Assembly (NCBI GenBank): GCA_023129325.1
Contig: JAGMCI010000003.1
Location: 1-58,283 of the forward strand
Source of the DNA: Caldifarciminota bacterium
Lineage (GTDB): Bacteria; Hydrothermota; UBA3073; JACQXS01; JAGMCI01
DNA length: 58,283 nt
Direction of reading: 5' to 3'
How positions within the stretch are numbered: the stretch's first letter is position 1; each line of letters opens with the position of its first letter. The notes under the pieces are model-generated. The model ran no database searches and was not told where the DNA came from. It saw only the letters and a program-made list of their open reading frames with translations. A program made the position numbers and the translations under genes. Positions 17,256-26,587 of the stretch are shown here, piece by piece.

Positions 17256-18749
17256 ATGAGAAGATTGCCATTTTTATGTCTTTTAGTTATAAGCACAGTG
17301 ATTTCTTTTGGAGTTAATGCTTGGAATGGTTATTATGGGCCACCTAAAGTTAGCGCTGAAACCTCATTAAGAATTGCAAGTATGGGAAAACAACTTAGTG
17401 GAATTGTTGCTGACCCTGTCACTGATATGCTCTGGAACCCAGCAAGACTTTCTCCGGAGAGTTTTTTGCTTTTCCAACTCCCAAATAAGTTATTTACAAC
17501 ATTTCCAGGTCCCAAGAATACCAGATGGGGGCTTTTTCTTAAAGGTGATTACAGCAGTTCAACCTCTGAGTCTGAAGATACTGGCCTCCCTAACCCAGAT
17601 TACACCTCCTATATCAACAGGAGTAAATCCGAAAATTCATCCAAGATATACAAGGGCATTCTTTTGGGGTCCAGTAAAGTATCCTCAAATACTTGTATAG
17701 GAATGAGGTTTAAATATGAGTCCAGACCTTCTCAACATATAAGCGACTACTACCACCAGTCCACCTATGAATATGAGTATGATGATGGCTCATACAGGCG
17801 TCTTCAAACACACGAGAGCACTAATAAAAATAGGAGGGGCAATACCTTTTCTTCTTATTCCTTAAGATTAGGTTCCTTTTCTGAACTTGGGAATACTGAT
17901 TTAGAATTCTTTCTGAAATTTGATTCGCAAGGAGATACAAGTTACAATTTTAGCTCTTACTCTTCAGGAAACTACCGTGAATATGAGCGTACCTATGATA
18001 GCACAACACATATAAACATTGATGATGATGCATACGAGAGATTAACGGATGAGGGAAATGGTTCAAAGCCAAGAATATTTGGCTGTGGCATAAAACTCTC
18101 AAGGCATTTTTCTCCAAGTTCAGTCTTAAGGGCAATTGGGACATTTCATATTGGGAGTGGAAATGCAAAAGTAGATAGAAGAGATAGAAACTACTATTTA
18201 CATGAATACTCCCATAGTTATTCAAGCCCGGATACTTCTTATATAATAGCTGATACTTCTGAAAGCATAGACGAGGAACAAGATTTACTTGACGGTTCCG
18301 AAAGACTTATAGAAGGTTCATTTATATTAGGACAGGAACTTCTTATTACGCCTCAACTGTTGGTTGGAGTTGGTGCCAAGGTTTATTACTATAATAGTGA
18401 ACTCAGGGTTGAGGGAACCAGAGACGAAATAGAAGATACATCCAGTTCACATACTAATATTAAAGAGAAAGATATACACACCGATATTGATATATATCTA
18501 CCTTTGGGCATAGAATACAAACCTATTAAGCCATTTTCAATTAGGTTTGGGGTGACCATTTACGGCAAATATGATTTTTCAGACAGAAAAACAGATGGGC
18601 ATTATCATTCATCAAAGTCCACATCAGGTCCTGATTACACCCTTAATTTTGGACTGGGCTATAATTGGCGAAGATTCAACATTAGTATCTATACCTACGA
18701 TATTACTAATATTTACTCCTGGAATACGGAAGCAAGCTATGATTTCTAA
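17256..18749 (+). CDS. Outer-membrane beta-barrel protein of unknown function
   Basis: This 497-residue protein has a signal peptide (MRRLPFLCLLVISTVISFGVNA) followed by a DPVTDMLWNPAR segment like the N-terminal region of PorV/OMPP1-type barrels. It then shows many short alternating strands with Ser/Tyr-rich turns (SYSSGNYREYERTYDSTTH). The pattern of aromatic-ended strands and the closing phenylalanine (YDF) fit an outer-membrane barrel. No specific family or substrate is recognised. It is preceded by a perfect promoter and stands alone, with an MNT-HEPN pair after it under a separate promoter. Confidence 0.75.
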   Translation: MRRLPFLCLLVISTVISFGVNAWNGYYGPPKVSAETSLRIASMGKQLSGIVADPVTDMLWNPARLSPESFLLFQLPNKLFTTFPGPKNTRWGLFLKGDYSSSTSESEDTGLPNPDYTSYINRSKSENSSKIYKGILLGSSKVSSNTCIGMRFKYESRPSQHISDYYHQSTYEYEYDDGSYRRLQTHESTNKNRRGNTFSSYSLRLGSFSELGNTDLEFFLKFDSQGDTSYNFSSYSSGNYREYERTYDSTTHINIDDDAYERLTDEGNGSKPRIFGCGIKLSRHFSPSSVLRAIGTFHIGSGNAKVDRRDRNYYLHEYSHSYSSPDTSYIIADTSESIDEEQDLLDGSERLIEGSFILGQELLITPQLLVGVGAKVYYYNSELRVEGTRDEIEDTSSSHTNIKEKDIHTDIDIYLPLGIEYKPIKPFSIRFGVTIYGKYDFSDRKTDGHYHSSKSTSGPDYTLNFGLGYNWRRFNISIYTYDITNIYSWNTEASYDF

Positions 18750-18821
18750 TCCTTTCCAACTTAGAAGAGAATTATAGAAATTTCTAAAATACAACGAAAG
18801 GGAATAAATTCCATTTTTTAT

Positions 18822-18849
18822 TTGACTTTTAACAACTATATGTTATCAT
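18822..18849 (+). promoter_or_regulatory. Promoter of the MNT-HEPN pair
   Basis: TTGACT (18822-18827), a 16-bp spacer and TATCAT (18844-18849). The ATG at 18859 is only 9 nt beyond, so the transcript is leaderless or nearly so. Confidence 0.55.
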
Positions 18850-18858
18850 AGAGGAACT

Positions 18859-19176
18859 ATGAGACAAATTACAGAGAGTCTAATTCAAGAAATAAGAGAC
18901 AAAATAGTTAAGAATGTATCACCTTTAAAGATAATTCTCTTCGGTTCGTATGCCTATGGTGGACCACGCAAAGGTAGCGACATTGACTTACTTATAGTAA
19001 AGCACTCAAATCTCCCAAGGCGAAAAAGGACAAAGGAGATAAGACATTTATTCAGGGATTATTTTATTTCCATGGATATAATCGTCTATACACCTGAGGA
19101 AATAGAAAGATTTAAAGATGTAAAAAGTGCCTTTGTTCGGACAGTTTTAAAAAAGGGCAGGGTTCTTTATGGATAA
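18859..19176 (+). CDS. MNT-type nucleotidyltransferase (antitoxin-like)
   Basis: This 105-residue minimal nucleotidyltransferase has the signature IILFGSYAYGG..KGSDIDLLIV (residues about 28-50), with the GS..DxD catalytic motif, and a third Asp in SMDIIVYTPEE. It is the usual partner of HEPN proteins. In characterised MNT-HEPN pairs it acts as the antitoxin, neutralising the HEPN RNase, in some cases by AMPylating it. The HEPN gene overlaps its last 8 bp, as expected for a toxin-antitoxin operon. Confidence 0.88.
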   Translation: MRQITESLIQEIRDKIVKNVSPLKIILFGSYAYGGPRKGSDIDLLIVKHSNLPRRKRTKEIRHLFRDYFISMDIIVYTPEEIERFKDVKSAFVRTVLKKGRVLYG

Positions 19177-19564
19177 AAATACTCTATCAAAAGGATGGTT
19201 TAAAAAAGCAGAAAACGACCTCAGAGCAGCTGAGCATCTCATTACTATTGACAACCCTCCCACCGATACCGTTTGTTTTCACTGTGAGCAGTGCGCTGAA
19301 AAGTATTTAAAAGGTTACCTTACACTTAAAGAAGTTGAGTTTGAGAAAAGTCACGACCTTGACTACCTTCTTGATGAGTGCAAGAAATTTGACCCTCAAT
19401 TTGAACGATTAAGGGATATAGCCGAAGATTTGTCCCCCTATGCAGTGGAAATAAGGTATCCAGACGATTTTGTCTCTATACCAATCAACGAAGCTCAAGG
19501 AGCAATCAATAAAGCAAAAGCAGTAAAAGACCTGGTCCTGGGCAAAAGTCATAGTGAGAAGTAA
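19169..19564 (+). CDS. HEPN domain protein (MNT partner, toxin-like)
   Basis: This 131-residue helical HEPN protein has the family blocks WFKKAENDLRAAEHL, HCEQCAEKYLKGYL, KSHDLDYLLDECK and AVEIRYPDDF. The C-terminal RYPDD box is typical of HEPN proteins paired with minimal nucleotidyltransferases. A clear R-x(4-6)-H ribonuclease motif is not obvious after RYPDD, so catalytic competence is uncertain. The start ATG 19169 overlaps the nucleotidyltransferase stop. Confidence 0.87.
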   Translation: MDKNTLSKGWFKKAENDLRAAEHLITIDNPPTDTVCFHCEQCAEKYLKGYLTLKEVEFEKSHDLDYLLDECKKFDPQFERLRDIAEDLSPYAVEIRYPDDFVSIPINEAQGAINKAKAVKDLVLGKSHSEK

Positions 19565-19766
19565 AAATAGCCACAGAATTACACAGAAAAATAGGCAACC
19601 CCTGAAGCCTCATTATAGAGCAGGATGCTCTACCTGTTTCTCTATATTGATTTGCAATTTTAACGAACCCTGAAGGGTTCGGCTACAAGTTTATGGCAGA
19701 GTTTACTCTGCCACTACAATTATATACTCTACGAACTCTGTGTTCTCTGTGGTTGCAAGATTTTCC

Positions 19767-19795
19767 TTGACAGAAGAGTAAATTTAAGCTATAAT
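19767..19795 (+). promoter_or_regulatory. Consensus promoter of valS
   Basis: TTGACA (19767-19772), 17 bp, TATAAT (19790-19795). The GTG start of valS is at 19802, about where transcription should begin. The gap before it (19565-19766) holds repeat text including a GAACCCTGAAGGGTTCGGC hairpin and no gene. Confidence 0.85.
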
Positions 19796-19801
19796 AAAGT
19801 T

Positions 19802-22534
19802 GTGGAAATTTCTAAAACATATAATCCAAAGTCGACAGAGGCTAAGTGGTATAAATTTTGGCTTGAGAATGGCTATTTTAAAGCTTCACCTAATGAAGCC
19901 CGTAAGCCATTTACTATTGTTATTCCGCTTCCAAATGTAACTGATGTTTTGCATATGGGACATGCTTTAAATGCTACAATTCAAGATATATTTACGCGTT
20001 GGAGAAGAATGCAGGGTTTTGAAGCAGAGTGGCTACCCGGAACAGACCATGCTGGCATTGCCACACAGGTAATCGTTGAAAGAGAATTGTTAAAAGATAT
20101 ACCTAAAGAGGAACTTGGGCGTGAAAAATTCGTTGAGTTGGTCTGGGAATGGGTTGGTGAAAAGAAAAATACTATTTTAGAGCAACTCAAAGAGCTTGGC
20201 TGTTCATGTGACTGGGACCGCACAAGATTTACTCTTGACCCAAACTTATCTCAAGCGGTAAATGAAGCTTTTATCAGACTATATAAAAAGGGTCTTATTT
20301 ATAAAGGCGATTACATTGTAAATTGGTGTCCGAGGTGTGAGACGGCGATTGCTGATGAAGAAGTAGAACACGAGGAACTTAATGGCAAGCTTTATTATAT
20401 TAAATACCCAATAAAGACCAAAGACTACAGACCAAAGACTAAAAACTATGTTGTTGTGGCAACAACGAGACCAGAGACTATGCTTGGTGATACTGCTTGT
20501 GCAATAAATCCAAAGGATAAAAAGAATGCTAAATTTATTGGGGAGACAGCAATTCTTCCTCTTATAGAGCGAGAGATTCCTATCATCCCTGATTCTGCGG
20601 TTGACCCTAATTTTGGGACAGGAATAGTTAAAGTCACGCCAGCTCATGACCCAGCTGATTTTGAGATTGCAGAGAGACACGATTTGCCCAAAATCCTGAT
20701 TATGGATACTCATGGTGTGATTAACGAGAGCGGAGGCGACTATAGTGGATTATCAAGGTTTGAGGCACGGGAAAAAATTATCCTTGACCTCAAGAAATTA
20801 GGCTTATTTGTGAAGACTACATCTCATCGTTATTCTGTTGGTCATTGTTACAGATGCAAGACATTAGTTGAGCCCCTTCTTTCCAAACAATGGTTTGTAA
20901 AGCAAAAGGAACTTGCAAAGCCAGCCATAGAGGCTGTTGAGCGAGGGGAGATTAAATTTTATCCCGACAGGTGGAAAGGTGTTTATTTGAACTGGATGTA
21001 TAATATTAAGGATTGGTGCATTTCAAGACAAATATGGTGGGGACATCGCATTCCAGTGTGGTATTGCAAAGAAATGCGAAATGCAAAATGCAAAAGGCGA
21101 GATGGTAGTGTTGTTTCTATTGAGAAGCCTGAAATCTGTCCTTACTGCAATTCAAAAGTCTTATTTCAAGACCCAGATGTTCTTGACACCTGGTTTTCGT
21201 CCTGGCTCTGGCCATTTTCTGTATTTGGATGGCCCAAGGAGACAGAAGACAGAGGTCAGAAGTCAGAAATCAGTCCGTCAGCTGACGGACAGAAATCAGA
21301 TTTGGATTACTTTTATCCCACTTCTCTTTTGACCACAGCATCAGAGATAATATTTTTCTGGGTTGCCAGAATGATTATGGCTGGCTATGAATTTATGGGC
21401 AAAGCGCCATTTAAGGATGTTTATATACATGGAACAGTCCGTGATTCTCGGGGTGTAAAGATGTCCAAATCCTTGGGTAATGGTATAGACCCAAGAGAAA
21501 TTATCAAGGACTACGGGACTGATGCTTTAAGATTTTCATTAATAACAACGGCTGGAGAGGGGCAAGACCCACGCATTGCCCCTAACACCTTTGAATCTGG
21601 AAGGAATTTTACAAACAAAATTTGGAATGCTTATAGACTTATAACATCTTTATCTGTCGGGAGGGAACTCCCGACAGCACAGAGTAGGGAACTCCCAACA
21701 GCACAGAATCCTAAATCACTTGATTTTGGTGATAGGTGGATTTTAGCACGTCAGCAAAGACTCATAAAAGAAGTAACTAAATCACTCAGTAAGTATAGAC
21801 TTCAAGGACCACTGATGCAGATTTATGACTTTTTCTGGCATGAATTTTGTGATTGGTATCTTGAGATCATTAAGTTAAAGAAGACTCAAGGAGTGGCAAT
21901 TGAGATTTTGCATAATACTTTAAAGCTTTTACATCCTTTTATGCCATTTATAACTGAAGAGATATGGCAAAAGATACCTCATCAAGAGACATCAATTATG
22001 ATTAGCCACTGGCCTTCTCCAGATATGAACTTGTTTGACGAGACTGTAGAATCTGAATTTGAGCTTATTAAAAGTATTATTGTGAACTGCAGAAATACAA
22101 GAGCCGATTTAGGAATTCCAAAAACGAAGCTAATTAAAGTTCTAATAAGATGTACGCCTCGTGAACGCTTAGTTATTGAAGAAAACGAATTATACATTCA
22201 GAGATTAGGGAAGACTGAATCTCCAGAATTTACAAAGACTATTCCCAAAGGTTGTGGGGTTAAACTTACGCGTGGGGTAGAGATATTTTTTCCAATGTCT
22301 GGCATTGTAGACCTTGCCCCAGAGCTTAAGAAACTGGAATCTGAATACATTAAAGTCAGCTTACTTTTAAAGAACATTGAAATCAGGCTTGCTTCTTCTG
22401 ATTTCCTTTCCAAAGCTCCATCTGATGTAATAAGAGCTACAAGAGACAAGGCGGCTCTATATGAGCAAAAACTGACCAGTCTCAAATCAAGCATCAACTT
22501 AATCAAGCACCAGCTATCGAGTGATAGTGTTTAG
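19802..22534 (+). CDS. valS: Valyl-tRNA synthetase (with in-frame repeat insertions)
   Basis: This 910-residue class I aminoacyl-tRNA synthetase charges tRNA-Val. Key blocks are PNVTDVLHMGHALN (HIGH motif at about 51-54), WLPGTDHAGIATQ, the editing domain TTRPETMLGDTA and DPNFGTGIVKVTPAHD, RQIWWGHRIPVWYC, and VKMSKSLGN (KMSKS at about 554-558). A C-terminal tRNA-binding coiled coil follows from about 845. GTG 19802 is at the expected transcript start and lacks a Shine-Dalgarno, so translation is probably leaderless. Four segments look like intergenic repeats read in frame: about 20407-20452, 21067-21100, 21238-21300 and 21654-21713. Confidence 0.97.
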   Translation: MEISKTYNPKSTEAKWYKFWLENGYFKASPNEARKPFTIVIPLPNVTDVLHMGHALNATIQDIFTRWRRMQGFEAEWLPGTDHAGIATQVIVERELLKDIPKEELGREKFVELVWEWVGEKKNTILEQLKELGCSCDWDRTRFTLDPNLSQAVNEAFIRLYKKGLIYKGDYIVNWCPRCETAIADEEVEHEELNGKLYYIKYPIKTKDYRPKTKNYVVVATTRPETMLGDTACAINPKDKKNAKFIGETAILPLIEREIPIIPDSAVDPNFGTGIVKVTPAHDPADFEIAERHDLPKILIMDTHGVINESGGDYSGLSRFEAREKIILDLKKLGLFVKTTSHRYSVGHCYRCKTLVEPLLSKQWFVKQKELAKPAIEAVERGEIKFYPDRWKGVYLNWMYNIKDWCISRQIWWGHRIPVWYCKEMRNAKCKRRDGSVVSIEKPEICPYCNSKVLFQDPDVLDTWFSSWLWPFSVFGWPKETEDRGQKSEISPSADGQKSDLDYFYPTSLLTTASEIIFFWVARMIMAGYEFMGKAPFKDVYIHGTVRDSRGVKMSKSLGNGIDPREIIKDYGTDALRFSLITTAGEGQDPRIAPNTFESGRNFTNKIWNAYRLITSLSVGRELPTAQSRELPTAQNPKSLDFGDRWILARQQRLIKEVTKSLSKYRLQGPLMQIYDFFWHEFCDWYLEIIKLKKTQGVAIEILHNTLKLLHPFMPFITEEIWQKIPHQETSIMISHWPSPDMNLFDETVESEFELIKSIIVNCRNTRADLGIPKTKLIKVLIRCTPRERLVIEENELYIQRLGKTESPEFTKTIPKGCGVKLTRGVEIFFPMSGIVDLAPELKKLESEYIKVSLLLKNIEIRLASSDFLSKAPSDVIRATRDKAALYEQKLTSLKSSINLIKHQLSSDSV
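21238..21300. repeat. Intergenic-type repeat inserted in frame in valS
   Basis: GACAGAAGACAGAGGTCAG-type simple text flanks the palindrome TCCGTCAGCTGACGGA (21274-21289). The same palindrome lies between genes at about 41854-41869 and 42507-42522. The insert encodes ETEDRGQKSEISPSADGQ between the conserved VFGWP and DLDYFYP regions of ValRS. Confidence 0.8.
21654..21701. repeat. Palindrome pair inserted in frame in valS
   Basis: CTGTCGGGAGGGAACTCCC-GACAG (21654-21677) is followed by a decayed copy (AGTAGGGAACTCCCAACAG, 21683-21701). Both are followed by CACAGA. They encode two copies of RELPTAQ. A close relative closes the miaA gene at 51986-52009. Confidence 0.8.
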
Positions 22535-22552
22535 AGATATGTTACGAAGAAA

Positions 22553-22712
22553 TTCCAAATACCAAGCACCAAATAACAAACAATATCCAAATTCCAATGT
22601 TCTAAATTCAAAACTCTATTAGAATCCATGGTTCCAGTGAAGTTGGATATGTTTGGGATTTTGGAAATTGGGATTTATTTGGGATTTGGTGCTTGGAATT
22701 TAGGATTTTATT
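22553..22712. repeat. Long imperfect inverted repeat after valS
   Basis: The left arm (CCAAATACCAAGCACCAAA, near 22556) is mirrored by the right arm (GGGATTTGGTGCTTGGAATT, near 22680) across about 150 bp. The arms are made of the AAATCCCAAGCACCAAATCC text also found at 40968-41133 and 54241-54300. It could form a large hairpin in RNA and act as a weak terminator. Confidence 0.6.
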
Positions 22713-22728
22713 GTAAAAAGAAGCCATC

Positions 22729-22796
22729 CCGCACTTATGCATAAGTGCGGGATTCTCAATGTTCTAGTCCCCGACTACGTCAGGGAAAGAACATTG
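22729..22796 (+). promoter_or_regulatory. 5' leader double hairpin (element B) ending at the Shine-Dalgarno
   Basis: ATCCCGCACTTATG with its complement (22729-22753) is followed by the perfect arms CAATGTTCT (22757-22765) and AGAACATTG (22788-22796). Inside is a TCCC/GGGA plus GAC/GTC stem. GGAAAGGGGGTGAAATG follows, placing the hairpin directly against the Shine-Dalgarno. Confidence 0.7.
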
Positions 22797-22809
22797 GAAA
22801 GGGGGTGAA

Positions 22810-24762
22810 ATGATTAGTTTATTTATTTTCATTTCTATTTTATCTATTTCGTCACAAATTGAAGAAAAGCTCAAGACACAAGATTTTGTAATTCTGCCGA
22901 CCAAAGAAAAGAATATTTATGACATCTATGAAGGTTGTAAAAAATCAGGTGAGCCAATTCTTGTGACTCAAGATGTTGTTTTACATACTACTCATATTTT
23001 ATTTGACTACACGCTCAGGGTTCTTGAAATTGAAGACCTGCTTCCTAATCTTGAGACACTTACCATCAGGATGTTGGAGGCAAGCATATCTCAAGCCAAG
23101 GATGCCCGGGATAAAGTCATTAAAGAGGCGTTGTTTGATAATATTGGTTTCTTTGGTGTAGCGGCAAAATTGCTCTGCCGAGGACAAGCCTCGGCGCTAC
23201 TTGATGCTATTAACAAAATTCCTGAAACCATAAGGCAGAAGATTGGGAATGAGCTTAAGTTAATTGAAGCTCATCAAGGAATAACTCCTTCGCCAATTTT
23301 TGGCTATTATGAGGACTATACTCAGTATATACCTCGTGGTCATTATACAAGGAATAAGGATTTTGAAAGATATTTTAAGGCTATGATGTGGTATGGGAGG
23401 ATAGGTTTTTATCTTAGACCTAATCCAACTATGTATCCTGACAAGATAGACCCTATCAAGGAAGGGATAAGATTAACACGCCGTGCTATTCTGATTACGA
23501 AAATTATTACGAGCGCCCCAGACTTAACTGAACTATGGGACGAAATATATAAGCCAACTACCTTTTTTGTTGGGAAAGCTGAAGACTTTACCATTCAGGA
23601 TTACGCACCCTTAATTAAGGGAATCAATCCTTCTTTAAATTCATTAGTTCTCTCATTTATAGAGAAAGCGTGCCAGCTCCCAAAACCTAAAATTATATCA
23701 ACTCCAACAGCTGATACTCTTGGGCTAATGGGGTTTAGATTTATGGGGCAGAGGTTTATTCCGGATTCTTATATCTTCCAAAATTTAGTTTATCCGTATG
23801 TTAAGAAATATACGGGCAAATCGCATCCCTTTACTCTTGAAAACACCATACTTGGGCCCCTAAGATGTTTTCCGCGGGGGCTTGATGTAATGTATGTTTT
23901 TGGAAGCGAAGCAGCTGGAGATATATTAAAGGAAGAAGGGGATACAGATTATGAAGATTATTTTAAACAAGTTAAAAAGCTTAAAGAAGAGTTTGCAGGA
24001 CTTCCTCAAACTCAATGGAATGAAAATCTTTACTGGCGGTGGTTGTGTGCGCTTAAGAGCTTGATAACTCATACTCACCAGAATTATCCTAAGTTTATGC
24101 AATCAAGGGACTGGCTATTAAAAGAGCTTAACACTGCCCTGGGTTCTTGGGCAGAACTAAGGCATGACACCATTCTTTATGCCAAACAAAGTTATACAAT
24201 GGTGACATTAGCTGCGCCAAGACCTATAGAGTTAACCAAGGGATTTGTTGAGCCATATCCAGAAATTTATAATCAGCTAAGTGAACTGATAAAAGAATTA
24301 TTAAAAGTTAGCGAATATCCGACTGAAGTCAAAAACAAATTAACAGATTTTTCCAAACTTTTAGTCAAATTGAGCGATATATCAACTAAAGAACTTGAAT
24401 TGCAAGAACTTTCTAATGAAGATTACAATCTTATCTGGAATATCGGGGCTACTCTTAAGAGCTTGACTTATTTTTCTCCTGAACTTATGTCCAAAATAAC
24501 TTCTGGCACAGACGAGGAGATGGCAATTATTGCAGATGTTCACACAGACCCAAATTCCCAAAAAGTGCTTGAAGAAGCTGTTGGCTATCCATCAATCATT
24601 TATGTTAAGCTTTCTAATTCTCGGATAGTAAAGGGAGCTATTTTTTCATATTATGAATTCAAATCTCCTATGGCGAGTCGTCTTACAGATGAACAGTGGC
24701 AAGCCAAACTCAAAGAGAAGCCCCCAGAATTACAATCCTGGTTCCTTCCTCTTTTAAAGTGA
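22810..24762 (+). CDS. DUF3160 domain protein
   Basis: This 650-residue protein is probably exported: it has a short hydrophobic N-terminus (MISLFIFISILSISSQ). The body matches the DUF3160 family: PILVTQDVVLHTTHILFDYTLR, RGHYTRNKDFERYFKAMMWYGR, LGSWAELRHDTILYAKQSY and a C-terminal ADVHTDPNSQKVLEEAVGYP. The His/Glu/Asp residues in these blocks suggest a metal or active site, but no activity is established for the family. ATG 22810 follows a GGGGGTG Shine-Dalgarno. A palindrome GCCGAGG...CCTCGGC (23177-23195) is inserted in frame and encodes CRGQASAL. Confidence 0.88.
   Translation: MISLFIFISILSISSQIEEKLKTQDFVILPTKEKNIYDIYEGCKKSGEPILVTQDVVLHTTHILFDYTLRVLEIEDLLPNLETLTIRMLEASISQAKDARDKVIKEALFDNIGFFGVAAKLLCRGQASALLDAINKIPETIRQKIGNELKLIEAHQGITPSPIFGYYEDYTQYIPRGHYTRNKDFERYFKAMMWYGRIGFYLRPNPTMYPDKIDPIKEGIRLTRRAILITKIITSAPDLTELWDEIYKPTTFFVGKAEDFTIQDYAPLIKGINPSLNSLVLSFIEKACQLPKPKIISTPTADTLGLMGFRFMGQRFIPDSYIFQNLVYPYVKKYTGKSHPFTLENTILGPLRCFPRGLDVMYVFGSEAAGDILKEEGDTDYEDYFKQVKKLKEEFAGLPQTQWNENLYWRWLCALKSLITHTHQNYPKFMQSRDWLLKELNTALGSWAELRHDTILYAKQSYTMVTLAAPRPIELTKGFVEPYPEIYNQLSELIKELLKVSEYPTEVKNKLTDFSKLLVKLSDISTKELELQELSNEDYNLIWNIGATLKSLTYFSPELMSKITSGTDEEMAIIADVHTDPNSQKVLEEAVGYPSIIYVKLSNSRIVKGAIFSYYEFKSPMASRLTDEQWQAKLKEKPPELQSWFLPLLK
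23177..23195. repeat. In-frame palindrome in the DUF3160 gene
   Basis: GCCGAGGACAAGCCTCGGC followed by GCTAC matches the GAGGGCT...CTCGGCTAC class of intergenic palindromes (for example near 16950 and 42810), but here it is read as LCRGQASALL. Confidence 0.75.
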
Positions 24763-25279
24763 AACCACAGATTAGACGGATTAAACGGATTATGTGAAAA
24801 AGGTGGTAAGAATTAATCACGAAAACACGAAAGTATGAAAACACCCCGATAATATCGGGATAAACTCCATGACGGAAGCACGAAAATTAAAGATAATAAA
24901 GCCACAGAATCACATTCACCCCGTTAGATAGTAAACATCTAACGGGGCAGGGAAACAACAGAAAATAACAGGGATTGCCCCGATAAATCGGGACAGGAAA
25001 GAGAATCAAAGAGATAAAAATAAAAAGCAATGACGGACAAGATTAACAGGATTAAAGAATATAAGAAATTAAATAAAAATCCTGTAAATCCTGTCAAATT
25101 AAATCAACAGGGATTGGAAGAGACCTTAAGAGATAAAAAATAAGACACAGAATATCAATACAAAATGTAAAATTAGCAATTAGCAATGCAAAATTAAGCC
25201 ATAGAACTAATGAGTCGCCGAAGGCAACTTCACGGGAAAACAGGCGGATAAAAGATTATCAGGAGAAAATTTAAAAAAC
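24763..25279. repeat. Gene-free gap of dispersed repeats
   Basis: The first part (to about 24830) repeats the GACGGATTAAACGGATTA and AAAAAGGTGGTAAGAATTAA text found after pepF and after abiEii. Then come the palindromes CCCCGATAATATCGGG-type, CCCCGTTAGA...TCTAACGGGG (about 24919-24946) and CCCCGATAAATCGGGAC, A-rich text, and a GAGTCGCCGAAGGCAACTTC phrase shared with 45150. No ORF is credible. Confidence 0.7.
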
Positions 25280-25307
25280 TTGACATCTTTAACTTATTCA
25301 TTATAAT
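25280..25307 (+). promoter_or_regulatory. Consensus promoter of the restriction-modification operon
   Basis: TTGACA (25280-25285), a 16-bp spacer and TATAAT (25302-25307). The TTG start codon at 25313 is where transcription should begin. Confidence 0.8.
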
Positions 25308-25312
25308 ATTTA

Positions 25313-26587
25313 TTGAAGAGTATTTTTGAATTTAGGCAAGGTTACCGATATAAGCTTATGTGCTATTTAGATAAAATTTTAAAAATAAGCGAGCCCTACT
25401 TATTAAAAACTTTTTCCAAGAGTCGTTTAGACGAATTTTTAAAAGAAATTGCGTATTTACGTAGATTAAAAAATCGTGATGAAATAATTAAATTATTTTC
25501 TGAAACACACATACGATTTATCAAAGAAGATTTTCAAAGACAATACCAATATGTTAATAATAAATTGTCAAAATTTATAGAGAAACCAGATGGTGGAGTA
25601 AAAATAATTTGGGGGGATTGTTTGAAGGTTTTAAAAGGAATGAAATCAGAATCGATCCATGTTATGGTTACTTCTCCACCATATTATAATGCTCGTAAGT
25701 ATTCTCAATGGAAGAATCTCAATGAATATTTAGAAGATATGCATAAAATCATTCATGAGTCTTATCGAGTATTAGATAATCATAGAGTATTTGTTTTTAA
25801 TGTTGGCGATATTTTTGACAATGATAATTTGACAACTAAATCTGTTTGGGGTAAAAGAAGGTTACCTCTTAGTGCATATTTTATAAAAATTTTTGAAGAA
25901 GAAGGATTTACATTTGTAGATGATTTTATTTGGGACAAGGGCGAAGTTCAAAGTGAGAGATATAAAAATGGAAACCGTCCTTATCCATTTTATCAATATC
26001 CTATCAATTGTTATGAACATATTTTAGTATTTCACAAACATAGGTTGGATAATACTCGCTATCCATGTCCTATCTGTGGGACGCTAAAAGTTAATAGCAA
26101 TACACAATCAGAAATTGGCTTAATGAGTTGGGAATGTAAAAATTTAGAATGTTTTCAAAGGAGTAAAAGTAATAGAGGAAAAAGATTTTCTTTAAAAACA
26201 TTAATGACGCAATCTCATCACTCTAAAGAACATGAAATCCCAAAGGATTTTATTAAAAAATGGCGTAGAGATGTTTTAAAATTTCCTCCTGTTATTAAAA
26301 TAAATAGTAAAGGTAAAAATGTTCTTGGGCACACAGCCCCTTTTCCAGAAGATATACCTGAATTTGCAGTAAGAATGTTCACTTATAAAGGAGAAAAAGT
26401 TTTAGACCCTTTTGCAGGAAGTTTTACTTCTGTAATAGTGGCAAAAAAGTTAAATAGAATTGGTATAGGTATTGAAATTAACAAAGAAATGTTTCGTGAA
26501 ATAAGTTTAAAAAATATTAAAAGGCATTTTGAACTTGGCTTGTTTGATAAGACACCGTTAAATATCTCAGAGTTTGAGTATGAGTAA
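25313..26587 (+). CDS. DNA methyltransferase (beta-class, SPPY) with zinc-ribbon insert
   Basis: This 424-residue SAM-dependent DNA methyltransferase has motif IV first (VTSPPYYNARKYSQW, SPPY at 121-124) and the SAM-binding motif I near the C-terminus (VLDPFAGSFTSVIVAKK, about 363-379, then GIGIEINKEMF). This order is that of beta-class enzymes, and SPPY points to N4-cytosine methylation. A four-cysteine zinc ribbon (CPICG..CKNLEC, about 253-282) sits between them. The likely start is TTG 25313, at the predicted transcription start; ATG 25358 (MCYLDKILK) is the alternative. The gene overlaps the downstream nuclease gene by 8 bp. Confidence 0.9.
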   Translation: MKSIFEFRQGYRYKLMCYLDKILKISEPYLLKTFSKSRLDEFLKEIAYLRRLKNRDEIIKLFSETHIRFIKEDFQRQYQYVNNKLSKFIEKPDGGVKIIWGDCLKVLKGMKSESIHVMVTSPPYYNARKYSQWKNLNEYLEDMHKIIHESYRVLDNHRVFVFNVGDIFDNDNLTTKSVWGKRRLPLSAYFIKIFEEEGFTFVDDFIWDKGEVQSERYKNGNRPYPFYQYPINCYEHILVFHKHRLDNTRYPCPICGTLKVNSNTQSEIGLMSWECKNLECFQRSKSNRGKRFSLKTLMTQSHHSKEHEIPKDFIKKWRRDVLKFPPVIKINSKGKNVLGHTAPFPEDIPEFAVRMFTYKGEKVLDPFAGSFTSVIVAKKLNRIGIGIEINKEMFREISLKNIKRHFELGLFDKTPLNISEFEYE

